Program-made: the position numbers and the translations under genes | DNA from: Gammaproteobacteria bacterium | GTDB taxonomy: Bacteria; Pseudomonadota; Gammaproteobacteria; CAIRSR01 | Assembly: GCA_963575655.1 (NCBI GenBank) | Contig: CAUYTY010000133.1 | Location: 1-45,615, forward strand | Reading direction: 5' to 3' | DNA length: 45,615 nt | Shown: in pieces, positions 26,032 through 33,893 of the stretch | Numbering within the stretch: position 1 is the first letter of the stretch | How the letters are laid out: each line of letters starts with the position of its first letter | The notes under the pieces: generated by a model | What the model was told of the DNA's origin: nothing | Databases searched by the model: none | The model's input: only the letters and a program-made list of their open reading frames with translations

Positions 26032-26205
26032 CTACTTGCCGCGCTTGGCTCTTGTTACCACTGCCGTCATCTTCGTATAAAGCTCAAACAGTTTCTTCAG
26101 CCACTCGGTGTCGTTTTTAAATCAGCAGCCAATGTAGATGCGCTCCGGCACTTCATCGTTGCGCTCGTGGACGCGACGCAGGTTATCCGTATTGCGGCGT
26201 CCCCT
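26032..26205 (-). pseudogene. Decayed coding tail in frame behind the EAL gene
   Basis: Directly after the EAL stop (TAA 26206-26208) the same frame continues with protein-like text: RGRRNTDNLRRVHERNDEVP, then ERIYIGC, a TGA at 26122-26124, then FKNDTEWLKKLFELYTKMTA to TAG at 26032-26034. The composition is that of a genuine soluble helical protein. I do not recognise the family with confidence. It is either the lost C-terminus of the EAL protein or the end of a separate gene joined to it by deletion, with two nonsense codons. Confidence 0.55.
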
Positions 26206-27480
26206 TTAATACGAGAGAAAGGTCTCCTCCGCCCCTGTATTCTGAGTGGAATCGAAAAGTTCGACGGTATCAAGACAGAGGATATAGGTTCCACCATTGG
26301 CATTCTTGAAATGACAGGCGAGGGTGCGGCAGAGTCTGCCAGAGGCCAAAGAAATATAAGGTTCGGTAATATAGCGGGAGAAACCACCGTACATCAATCC
26401 ATAGAAATATTCTTTTAGCGAGTGATCCGCCCCACAGGGGGCGGGTTGAAATAGGCGTGAGCGTTGCTGGGGAGGGGCCGTAGGGGTTTCGATAGTGGCA
26501 CTGATCTGTTTTCCCTGACGATCAAGGATGAAGGCGCATTCCAACGCCGTATGTTTCTCCATCAATTTAGGAAGGGCATGACCAAAGGCATCCAGGGTCA
26601 CATCTCGTAATTCCCCGGTAGCCTCAGCAAGTAATAGGTCGAGGCGTTCATTGTTCTTGCGTTGATTGTCCATCCGAATAGCGGCGTTTTGGCGTTGGCG
26701 AGCCTGGGCCTGAATCAATTTTTGTTCGAGATCAATTCGATTCAATGCGCAGGCCGGGCCGGGCCGACCAAAATAGTAACCCTGCATCAGATCCGCTCCC
26801 AGATCTGCCGAAATCGCCACTTCCGCTTCGGTCTCTACTCCCTCAGCCAATACCAACGCACCCACGCGCCGGGCTAAACCAACCATAGATTTGAAGACTT
26901 CCTGTTGATAATAGCTTTGCTCCAGATGCTGAATTAGCGAACGATCCAATTTAAGGATGTGAGGCTGAAGCATGGCTATTCTGGGTAGATTAGAATAACC
27001 AGTCCCCAAGTCGTCGATGGCGATGAGAAAACCGTAATCGCGATAGGTACTAACAAAACGGCGTAGTGCCTCAATGTCTTGAACCCTGGATTCATTGATC
27101 TCAATGACGATGTCCTTGGGCTGCAATCCTGCGTCTTCTACCGTTTTAATCAACGTACCCGACCCCCCTACCCCCTGATCGAGTACCGAGGATTCAAAAT
27201 TGATAAAAAGTAGCGGTGGGTCAGATAGGTAAGGCAGATCGCGATAACGCTCCACGGCGCGTTTACGACAGAAACGGTCTAGCTCCAGGGTCAAACCCTC
27301 TTGCTTGGCCATGGCAAATAAGTGAATGGGCGGTAATGGGGAGCGCAGTGCATTTCCCGGATCACGGACCAGGGCCTCAACACCGACGATAGTGCCACGT
27401 TTCAATGAAACTATGGGCTGAAAGTGGGAGTCGAGAGCTGATTCCTGCAATAGCGTGTACAGGGTGGGTATTCTTTGCAT
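26206..27480 (-). CDS. EAL-domain cyclic-di-GMP phosphodiesterase
   Basis: A cytoplasmic c-di-GMP-specific phosphodiesterase of 424 residues. The EAL domain (about residues 5-250) retains the metal- and substrate-binding residues: VEALVR, LFINFE, IEINES, AIDDLGTGYSNL, LKLDRSL, LAEGVETEAE and DLMQGYYFG. The C-terminal 170 residues form a second region ending in TYILCLDTVELF that resembles PAS/Cache-like sensor tails of this family. No GGDEF is present. I chose ATG 27480, which has AAAGGAGG 8 nt upstream, over the open frame up to 27603 that runs into the metallo-hydrolase gene. The natural C-terminus may be longer, as shown by the in-frame decayed tail behind it. Confidence 0.92.
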   Translation of the reverse strand: MQRIPTLYTLLQESALDSHFQPIVSLKRGTIVGVEALVRDPGNALRSPLPPIHLFAMAKQEGLTLELDRFCRKRAVERYRDLPYLSDPPLLFINFESSVLDQGVGGSGTLIKTVEDAGLQPKDIVIEINESRVQDIEALRRFVSTYRDYGFLIAIDDLGTGYSNLPRIAMLQPHILKLDRSLIQHLEQSYYQQEVFKSMVGLARRVGALVLAEGVETEAEVAISADLGADLMQGYYFGRPGPACALNRIDLEQKLIQAQARQRQNAAIRMDNQRKNNERLDLLLAEATGELRDVTLDAFGHALPKLMEKHTALECAFILDRQGKQISATIETPTAPPQQRSRLFQPAPCGADHSLKEYFYGLMYGGFSRYITEPYISLASGRLCRTLACHFKNANGGTYILCLDTVELFDSTQNTGAEETFLSY

Positions 27481-27565
27481 AGGTATGGCCTCCTTTTTAT
27501 AAAGACTTACACTAGGCAAATGTTGGGATAATACGAAATAATTATTCTGGATGAGATCTGCATAT

Positions 27566-28300
27566 TTACAGTTCGATGACCTGACCTTGAGTAGCCACAC
27601 CAAAAAATTCGCGATCCATTAGGGCACGATAGAAATCAACTCCATCCCCGTAGTGAATAAGCGTCATCCGTTGACGTAGCGTCTTGGGATAGCCCTCGAT
27701 CAATTCATGAAGAGTAGTGTGGACCGGATTTTGGGCCTGCAAACAACAATCATGGATGATCGGTCCACTCGGAAAAAATGTCTCCAGATTAGGTATCAGG
27801 TTGGTATCAGAGGTAAATAATAGCTGCTCATTAAGCACTAACCCATAACTCGGTTTACCGATGGTGTGGGGGGTGGAAAAACTGCGAAAGTGACAACCTC
27901 CCACCGTGAAGGTATGGTTCTTGATAATCTGAACCTCGAAGAAATCTTCCAGTCGATTGGACCCGCAACTGGTTTGCCCCATGGAACCCGTTAGGCATTG
28001 CTCCCAGATTATGGAATAGAGGTCTGCCTCCAAATATAGAGTGGGGCGACGTTGGTAGATATAGCGCGCCTCAAAACCCAGACGCTCCAAGCCATGGATG
28101 TGATCGCCATGGGTATGGGTAATGAAGACTGCATCCACTTCCTGTAGAGTCATTCCAATATCAGCTAGGGCATATTTGATGGTAAAACCGCAATCGATAA
28201 GAATATTACACTCCGGAGTACGTACTAGGGCATTGCTATTCCAATAGTGCAACGACTCGGCACTACCCGTTCCAAGCAATACTAGATTAGCATCCGCCAT
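27566..28300 (-). CDS. Metallo-beta-lactamase-fold hydrolase (RNase Z-like)
   Basis: A 244-residue MBL-fold enzyme. It starts VLLGTGSAESLHYWNSNALV and contains the metal-binding THTHGDH, a second His in STPHTIGKPS, Asp in FTSDTNLI and His in LIHYGDG. The GTGSA opening and compact size fit the RNase Z/cyclic phosphodiesterase-like (PF12706) branch rather than lactamases. The substrate cannot be deduced. GAGG is 5 nt before the ATG. The EAL gene follows 86 bp downstream on the same strand, so the two may be co-transcribed and could both act on cyclic nucleotide signals, though that link is only inference. Confidence 0.88.
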   Translation of the reverse strand: MADANLVLLGTGSAESLHYWNSNALVRTPECNILIDCGFTIKYALADIGMTLQEVDAVFITHTHGDHIHGLERLGFEARYIYQRRPTLYLEADLYSIIWEQCLTGSMGQTSCGSNRLEDFFEVQIIKNHTFTVGGCHFRSFSTPHTIGKPSYGLVLNEQLLFTSDTNLIPNLETFFPSGPIIHDCCLQAQNPVHTTLHELIEGYPKTLRQRMTLIHYGDGVDFYRALMDREFFGVATQGQVIEL

Positions 28301-28356
28301 TTTTACCTCAGGACCAAGATTCTATATGAAGTTAACCAGGCAATAATGCCCACAAC

Positions 28357-28419
28357 AGAAACCTCACCCCTTGCTTCCTCGATCTTTAATCAGCGAGGGA
28401 AACAAGGGGTGAGGTTTCT
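28357..28419. repeat. Long perfect hairpin between alpha-E and the MBL gene
   Basis: Arms AGAAACCTCACCCCTTG and CAAGGGGTGAGGTTTCT pair perfectly over 17 bp, with further partial pairing (cttcctcg/cgaggga) around a short loop. The T-rich end (tttctttt) on the plus strand could support termination there. It shares the ACCTCACCCC word with the long inverted repeat at 4271-4435. Confidence 0.75.
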
Positions 28420-28426
28420 TTTAATG

Positions 28427-28519
28427 TAACCCAAGTTGCTACCTTGCGCGCTTTTCTCCCCTCTCCCGGAGGGAGAGGGGCTTTTCGTTTCTCACTGTAT
28501 AGGTAGCAACTTGGACTAA
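28427..28519. repeat. Family A element, full copy, inverted core orientation
   Basis: Left end TAACCCAAGTTGCTACCTTG, then gcgcgcttttctcccctctcccggagggagaggggcttttcgtttctcac, then right end ATAGGTAGCAACTTGGACTA. The core is the reverse complement of that at 39577-39670 inside the same ends, so the element is present in both orientations. Confidence 0.85.
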
Positions 28520-28591
28520 TGTAATACCAGTTATTCGCTAGTAAACAAGCTGTGCGAGAAATATCCACAGGACACATTGCTAACCGACGGT

Positions 28592-29572
28592 CTAAGCTAC
28601 TGCCAATTGACTGGATTGATCGTCGGATGGGGTAGGAACCTGGTACAAATAAAAATACTGCTGTGATACCGCATCATGAATGGCCCCTAGATCGGTTTGG
28701 ATCTGATCTAGATATTCATGCAATACCATCGGTTCCAAGTCATCTAAGTGGGTTGCCGCGAGCTGCTGACTCGTTCGCTGAGCAACTTTCATGGGTTCAG
28801 TATTATTAGGCAGCTCGACAAGACAATTTCCGATCTCGCTTAGGCAATAACTGACCGTGCGCGGAAAATCGCCATTGTTGAGTAGGAAATTAACAACATC
28901 ACGACCACGCACATGCACACCAACATGGCGCCGGTACATCTGATAGGCGGACAAGGCGGTAAGGGTAGCCATCCACAAACGTTCTTGGGTGGAGACGGCA
29001 ATAGTTTCATCGGTGGGCAAGAGAACCGCTGAATTGACATCTACGATGCGGGTTGTCATGTCTGCCCGTTCAATATTGCGTCCCAACCGTAGAAATTGGT
29101 AGGCAATGTCGTGACTCATTGAACCCATAATCAAACCAACAATGGTCTGCCGCCGCTCAATTACCTGGGTCAACACTTCATAGCGCTGGCTGCGCCCTCG
29201 GATAATAGTCTTGGCGTGACGTTGGATATATAAGTAGAGGCTGTTGATCTGCTCCCAGAATTCCGTCGGCAGCACCTCGCGAAAGGTGCGACTATTCTCG
29301 CGTGCGTAGCGAATACAGGACAGGATCGAACCGGGGTTCGCCTCATCCTGGGCCAAAAAACGCACCACACTATCCTCGTTCGCCTTGGGATGATTCTCCA
29401 GAAACAAATTATCGAGGCCCGAAATTTTGATCAGTACATCCCAACCGAATTTTGCCCCGACGGGTAGGTCGAGCAATACCTGAGTAGTACTGTTGATAAG
29501 GCGCGCCGTATTATCGGCCCGCTCCAGATAACGGGTCATCCAATAAAGATTTTCTGCCACTCGGGATAACAT
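28592..29572 (-). CDS. Alpha-E domain protein (DUF403)
   Basis: A 326-residue, almost wholly helical protein of the alpha-E family. The N-terminus MLSRVAENLYWMTRYLERAD NTARLI is the family hallmark, and LRLGRNIERADMTTRI is the internal repeat of it. The start ATG overlaps the stop of the circularly permuted ATP-grasp gene as TAATG, so the two are translationally coupled. Comparative genomics has associated the pair with transglutaminase-like proteins in a predicted peptide-ligation or tagging system. No enzymatic activity is demonstrated. No transglutaminase gene occurs in this window. Confidence 0.93.
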   Translation of the reverse strand: MLSRVAENLYWMTRYLERADNTARLINSTTQVLLDLPVGAKFGWDVLIKISGLDNLFLENHPKANEDSVVRFLAQDEANPGSILSCIRYARENSRTFREVLPTEFWEQINSLYLYIQRHAKTIIRGRSQRYEVLTQVIERRQTIVGLIMGSMSHDIAYQFLRLGRNIERADMTTRIVDVNSAVLLPTDETIAVSTQERLWMATLTALSAYQMYRRHVGVHVRGRDVVNFLLNNGDFPRTVSYCLSEIGNCLVELPNNTEPMKVAQRTSQQLAATHLDDLEPMVLHEYLDQIQTDLGAIHDAVSQQYFYLYQVPTPSDDQSSQLAVA

Positions 29573-31020
29573 TAGCCACCCTCCGTATTAACAATCCAGG
29601 TATCCTTGCTTCCGCCACCCTGCGACGAATTTACCACCAGAGAACCTTCACGCATCGCAACACGGGTGAGACCACCCGTAGTGACATACACCTGTTCGGA
29701 CTGCAACACAAAGGGACGCAGATCGAGGTGGCGCGGTGCCAAATTATGTTCAATCAGCGTTGGCGCCGTCGATAGAGAAATAGTCGGTTGTGCCATGTAG
29801 TTACGAGGATTGGCGCGAATCAATCCCGAGAATTTGTTTCGTTCCTCCTGGGTCGCACGCGGTCCAATGATCATGCCGTAGCCTCCCGATTCATTGGCCG
29901 GTTTGACCACCAATTGGTCAAGTTTAGACAATACGTATTCGCGTTGGTCGTCGTACATACACAAGTAGCTCGGCACATTGGGCAGAATCGCCTCTTCCTT
30001 CAGATAATAACGAATAATCTGCGGTACAAAGGCATAGACGACCTTATCATCAGCCACCCCCGCACCAGGGGAATTGGCAATCCCCACAGTCCCTTTACGC
30101 CACGCCCGCATCAGGCCAGGAACCCCCAACGTTGAATCAGGGCGAAACACCTCGGGGTCAAGAAAGTCGTCATCGATGCGCCGATAGATAACATCCACGC
30201 GCTTCAAACCGGCGATGGTCTTCATATAGACGCAGTCGTCTTTGACCACTAGGTCGGAACCCTCGACGAGAAACGCGCCCATCTGCTGGGCCAAATAGCA
30301 GTGCTCAAAATAGGCCGAGTTAAAGATACCCGGCGTTAAAACCACAATCACCGGCCGCTCACCAATTCGCGGTGAGAGCGCCGCTAAGGTATCGTGCAAC
30401 TGAATTGGATAATTGTCGACGGGCAGAATATGAATAGATTGGAAGATCTCTGGAAATAACCGCTTCATGAGTTGGCGGTTTTCCAGCATATACGACACCC
30501 CGGATGGGACCCGTAGATTATCTTCCAATACATAGACGGTGCCATCCTTATCACGCACCAAGTCAGTGCCGCACACGTGGGCCCAAACACCAAATCGGGG
30601 AGTAATCCCGCAACACTGCGCGCGGAAATTTGCCGACCCCGCTAATACTTCCTTGGGGAATACGCCATCGCTAATAATGTGTTGTTCGTTATACAGGTCA
30701 TTGATGAACAAATTGAGTGCGGTCAGCCGTTGCTTGAGTCCGGCCTCAATTCGCAACCATTCCCTGCGGTCGATGATGCGCGGAATGATATCGAAGGGCC
30801 AAGCCCGATCGATATTACCGGCCTCGCTATACACCGTGAAGGTAATGCCCATGGCAATGATCGCAGCCTCGACTGCTTGGCGGCGCGCATCAAGGGTTGC
30901 CATATCGATCTCGGCAAGAAAATCGAACAACGGCCGGGTCGCGGGACGTGGTTGGCCATCGCTTCCGATCAGCTCGTCGTAGGCCTCGTTGAGACGGTAA
31001 TTGTTGATTAGTGTGTTCAT
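29572..31020 (-). CDS. Circularly permuted type 2 ATP-grasp protein (DUF404/DUF407)
   Basis: A 482-residue ATP-grasp-like ligase with circularly permuted topology. Typical segments are the N-terminal YDELIGSDGQPRP, VYVLEDNLRVPSGVSYMLEN, DDFLDPEVFRPDSTLGVPGL, VVKPANESGGYGMIIGP (ATP-binding Lys and Gly loop) and HLDLRPFVLQ. The family presumably forms an amide bond using ATP, but the substrate is unknown. ATG 31020 gives the usual family start (NTLINNYRLNEAYDEL). The open frame extends to 31086, but the extra residues look unrelated. Its stop codon overlaps the alpha-E start. SuhB lies about 180 bp upstream on the same strand. Confidence 0.93.
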   Translation of the reverse strand: MNTLINNYRLNEAYDELIGSDGQPRPATRPLFDFLAEIDMATLDARRQAVEAAIIAMGITFTVYSEAGNIDRAWPFDIIPRIIDRREWLRIEAGLKQRLTALNLFINDLYNEQHIISDGVFPKEVLAGSANFRAQCCGITPRFGVWAHVCGTDLVRDKDGTVYVLEDNLRVPSGVSYMLENRQLMKRLFPEIFQSIHILPVDNYPIQLHDTLAALSPRIGERPVIVVLTPGIFNSAYFEHCYLAQQMGAFLVEGSDLVVKDDCVYMKTIAGLKRVDVIYRRIDDDFLDPEVFRPDSTLGVPGLMRAWRKGTVGIANSPGAGVADDKVVYAFVPQIIRYYLKEEAILPNVPSYLCMYDDQREYVLSKLDQLVVKPANESGGYGMIIGPRATQEERNKFSGLIRANPRNYMAQPTISLSTAPTLIEHNLAPRHLDLRPFVLQSEQVYVTTGGLTRVAMREGSLVVNSSQGGGSKDTWIVNTEGG

Positions 31021-31202
31021 GATTATGCGCGATGCATATTTCGTGCCAGCAACTCGTTTTTTGGGCCATGACGCTCGCTTAACCAAAGTTGCCAGCGAGT
31101 ACGCCGTCTCTCCTCTCCTTCCAGGAAAGGGGGATCTTTCGTTCTCCTCGTAGGAACGTGGAAACGATATCCAGGAACCGGTAGCGTAGGTTAGGGGGTG
31201 AC

Positions 31203-32000
31203 CTACCTGCGCAATGCGGTAGGCAGGTGAGGTTGGATAGTTTGGAGTATTGCCCTGAATACCTTGGGATTACCACCCACGATATTGCCGGTTGCCAGAA
31301 AATTCTCCCCCCCAGCAAAGTCACCCACCAAGCCGCCGGCCTCTAGGATGAGAAGGGCGCCGGCCGCCATATCCCACTCGCTGAGGCCCATCTCCCAGAA
31401 CCCATCCAAGCGCCCAGCGGCTACGTAGGAAAGGTCCAACGCCGCCGAACCGGGCCGGCGGATGTCGGCTACCTGCCCGAACAATGCCCGGAAGCAATTC
31501 AGATAATCGTCCAGATAGTGTTGGAGACGAAACGGGAACCCCGTACCCAGTAGTGCCCCCTCCAATCCCCGCGCTGAGGAGACACGTATGCGGCGGTCAT
31601 TGAGCCGTGCGCCCTCACCACGGCTGGCGGTAAACAGCTCCTGACGTAGGGGGTCGTAAACCACGCCATGATCCAACCGTCCCCGGTGGCGTAGGGCGAT
31701 AGAGACCGAGAACTGGGGAAAACCATGAAGGAAGTTGGTTGTTCCATCTAGGGGGTCAATGACCCAAACAGAGTCATCATTGCCCGATGAACCGCTTTCC
31801 TCGCCGAGAATGGCGTGGTCGGGATAGGCGCGGCGGATGATACGGATGATCTCCTGCTCGGCGCGGCGGTCAACGTCGGTTACAAAGTCGTTGGTGCCTT
31901 TGGTATCTATCTGAAGGGTGCTGACCTGTTCCAGGGAACGAACGATAACACTGCCAGCGGCGCGTGCCGCCCGTACCGCGATGTTGACGATGGGATGCAT
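31203..32000 (-). CDS. suhB: Inositol-1-monophosphatase
   Basis: A 265-residue Mg-dependent, Li-sensitive phosphatase of the IMPase family. Metal- and substrate-binding motifs are complete: ILGEESG (Glu), VIDPLDGTTNFLHGFP, and LSEWDMAAGALLILEAGG. In gammaproteobacteria SuhB also joins the Nus rRNA antitermination complex, and this protein's typical length and sequence are compatible with that role. It lies between rnd and the ATP-grasp gene, all on the minus strand. No strong Shine-Dalgarno is seen at ATG 32000. Confidence 0.95.
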   Translation of the reverse strand: MHPIVNIAVRAARAAGSVIVRSLEQVSTLQIDTKGTNDFVTDVDRRAEQEIIRIIRRAYPDHAILGEESGSSGNDDSVWVIDPLDGTTNFLHGFPQFSVSIALRHRGRLDHGVVYDPLRQELFTASRGEGARLNDRRIRVSSARGLEGALLGTGFPFRLQHYLDDYLNCFRALFGQVADIRRPGSAALDLSYVAAGRLDGFWEMGLSEWDMAAGALLILEAGGLVGDFAGGENFLATGNIVGGNPKVFRAILQTIQPHLPTALRR

Positions 32001-32059
32001 GTAAAAGAGATCAGCCAGAGTTAGGGAAATATCCAGTTACACTAACACGTTCGTGTCGT

Positions 32060-33235
32060 TTACTGCGATTGCGGCACGTCCTGTGCAGGGGGCTGTTTCC
32101 CTAGGAGTAGTCGCCCCCCAACCACCTCCAGATGTGCGCGACTTTGGAGCATGTCGATCACCGTCTGCCCCACTAACGCACGGCGCCAGCCGTGGAGTAG
32201 CGGTAGGTCCGACTCTCCACGGACCAGGGCCTCCAGGTCACGACGACTGGCCAAGGTCGCTAGACCCACGCCATGAGCGACAGACTGGAGTCGTACCACC
32301 GCAAGTAGACAATCCACCAAGGCCTCCTGCTCTGAGGTAAGCATTTGACGTGGAGCAAAGGTCGCGGACGGAGAAGTTGGTTGTTCAACAACCGCACGTA
32401 GTAGCGCGATTAGGTCATGGCCATAGCGACGAATCATATTGGCATCCAAGCCACGGATACGCCCTAAATTCTCTAAATTCTGAGGGGAATGACGGACAAG
32501 CTCCAGCAAGACCTCGTCAGGAATTATCCAACGTCGTGGTCGGTCCTCGAGTCGGGCCTGTTGCTCGCGCCAAGTTGCTAGGCGTTGTAAAAGAATCAGC
32601 GGACGGCCTTGGAGGTTTTGAACACCACGAACACGTTTCCAGGCATCGATTGGTGGTGTGCCATAGCTTGATGGGTCTGCCAGGACCGCAAAATCTTCGT
32701 TTAACCAATCGAGCCGTTCGTCTTGTTTCAAACGTCGCCGCATGTGCTGATAGAGCGATGCCAGATAACGCACATCATCTGCGGCATAGCGCAATTGCCC
32801 CGGATTGAGGGGACGCACAGCCCAATCGGTACGGGTATGGGCCTTGTCAAGATTAATACCGCACTCCGCCTCAACCAACGCACCATAACCAATCTGGTCA
32901 CCGTGCCCCAGCAAAGTAGCCGCGAGTTGGGTATCAAAGAGCGGGGCAGTGATTAGGCCACAGTGCTCATAAAAGATCTCCAGATCCTGACGCCCCGAGT
33001 GAAAAACTTTGGTAATCGCCGAATTCTGCAATATCTTCCAAAAGGCACTCAGATCTGGCAAGGCAAGAGGGTCGACAATAGCCAATACCGTGGTTGTTGC
33101 TACCTGGATTAAACATAGCCGCGGCAGATAGGTCTTCTCCCGCACAAATTCGGTATCCAGGGCGACAAAGGGACTCTGCCCCAATTCCGCGCAAAGTCGA
33201 TTTAGCGCCTCTGGGGTGTCAATGTAATCCGCCAT
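32060..33235 (-). CDS. rnd: Ribonuclease D
   Basis: A 3'-5' exoribonuclease that trims tRNA precursors. The DEDD-type exonuclease domain has ALDTEFVREKTYLPRLCLIQ (Asp-Glu), FHSGRQDLEIF (Asp) and YAADDVRYLASLY (Tyr and Asp of the DEDDy class). It is followed by an HRDC domain (about 210-290, PDEVLLELVRHSPQNLENL) and a C-terminal helical region. I favour ATG 33235 (MADYIDTPEAL). The frame is open to 33277 (TTG/ATG), so 13 more residues are possible. The 24-residue ORF ends 46 bp upstream. Confidence 0.93.
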   Translation of the reverse strand: MADYIDTPEALNRLCAELGQSPFVALDTEFVREKTYLPRLCLIQVATTTVLAIVDPLALPDLSAFWKILQNSAITKVFHSGRQDLEIFYEHCGLITAPLFDTQLAATLLGHGDQIGYGALVEAECGINLDKAHTRTDWAVRPLNPGQLRYAADDVRYLASLYQHMRRRLKQDERLDWLNEDFAVLADPSSYGTPPIDAWKRVRGVQNLQGRPLILLQRLATWREQQARLEDRPRRWIIPDEVLLELVRHSPQNLENLGRIRGLDANMIRRYGHDLIALLRAVVEQPTSPSATFAPRQMLTSEQEALVDCLLAVVRLQSVAHGVGLATLASRRDLEALVRGESDLPLLHGWRRALVGQTVIDMLQSRAHLEVVGGRLLLGKQPPAQDVPQSQ

Positions 33236-33280
33236 TCTTGGCAGATTGTCTTCACAGCGTTGTGGTGTTTGCATCAAATA

Positions 33281-33355
33281 TCAACGAGTCCAGAACCACC
33301 AAATAATAAGAACGATGAGAGCAATCCCCACCGAGTTTATCAGAATCGTAACCAT
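33281..33355 (-). CDS. 24-residue single-pass membrane ORF beside copA
   Basis: A small ORF of 24 codons. AGGAG lies about 10 nt upstream of its ATG (33355). It encodes one hydrophobic helix ending in WWFWTR. The pattern resembles the N-terminal membrane anchor found at the start of membrane-bound cupredoxin-like proteins in copper-handling operons, but the copper-binding domain is absent here. It could be a truncated anchor or a genuine micropeptide. It lies just upstream of rnd and about 540 bp downstream of the copper ATPase on the same strand. Confidence 0.45.
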   Translation of the reverse strand: MVTILINSVGIALIVLIIWWFWTR

Positions 33356-33498
33356 TGCCAGGTTTGCTCCTAAGGGAAAAAGCAACTTTCCATCTAAGCC
33401 GCAACAGTATAAGAATTAGAGAGTAACCACATCAGTGCCTCTTACCTATCATCAGCCCTCGCTTTCACGGATACCACCGTTTGTGCAATAGCGGGGAT

Positions 33499-33720
33499 TC
33501 ATTTGGGTCGTAGTCGGAGCTTCTTGGTTTGATACAACACCACTTCCAAAAATGCCCCAGCACAACCAGCAATAGCCAATTTCACCCAGTGCTGTTCAAA
33601 CTCACTGCGAATGGCTATCAACACTCCGTAGATAATGATGCATACCACAATTGTGAAGATTGTTCCTCTGGGCCACACGTACTTTCTGAATTGTTTGTCA
33701 TCAATGTCTCCGAGAAACAT
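33499..33720 (-). CDS. Hypothetical small membrane protein
   Basis: A 73-residue ORF with a charged N-terminus (FLGDIDDKQFRKYVWP), two predicted hydrophobic segments (about 20-37 and 47-63) and a basic C-terminal tail (KKLRLRPK), the expected topology of a small inner-membrane protein. AAAGGG is close to the ATG. I do not recognise a family. It lies downstream of the copper ATPase on the same strand, separated by a 170-bp gap that includes a family C repeat. Confidence 0.5.
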   Translation of the reverse strand: MFLGDIDDKQFRKYVWPRGTIFTIVVCIIIYGVLIAIRSEFEQHWVKLAIAGCAGAFLEVVLYQTKKLRLRPK

Positions 33721-33838
33721 CGCCCTTTAGGGAAGGGTAGTTGACAGCAGTGGAGATCCCTTTTTCATGCCAACCGGCGCACCCATCGGAACGCACTCCC
33801 AGGGGGGAATGAATGCCTACAGACTCTACGCCCCCTCC

Positions 33839-33887
33839 GAGTTGCGAAACACAAAATCGAGGTTTTCGGCCAGGCACTAGATAACAA
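33839..33887. repeat. Family C repeat, partial copy
   Basis: gagttgcgaaacacaaaatc followed by gaggttttcggccaggcactagataacaat aligns with 16041-16090 at roughly three quarters identity. It lies just downstream of the copper ATPase stop codon. Confidence 0.65.
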
Positions 33888-33893
33888 TCTTGG

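Noticed and set aside
25942-26418. 158-codon plus-strand frame overlapping the EAL gene end
   Set aside because: It is antisense to the EAL coding region and to the decayed tail behind it, which account for its openness. It has no ribosome site.
30539-30982. 147-codon plus-strand frame in the ATP-grasp gene
   Set aside because: Antisense to conserved ATP-grasp coding sequence, with no domain of its own.
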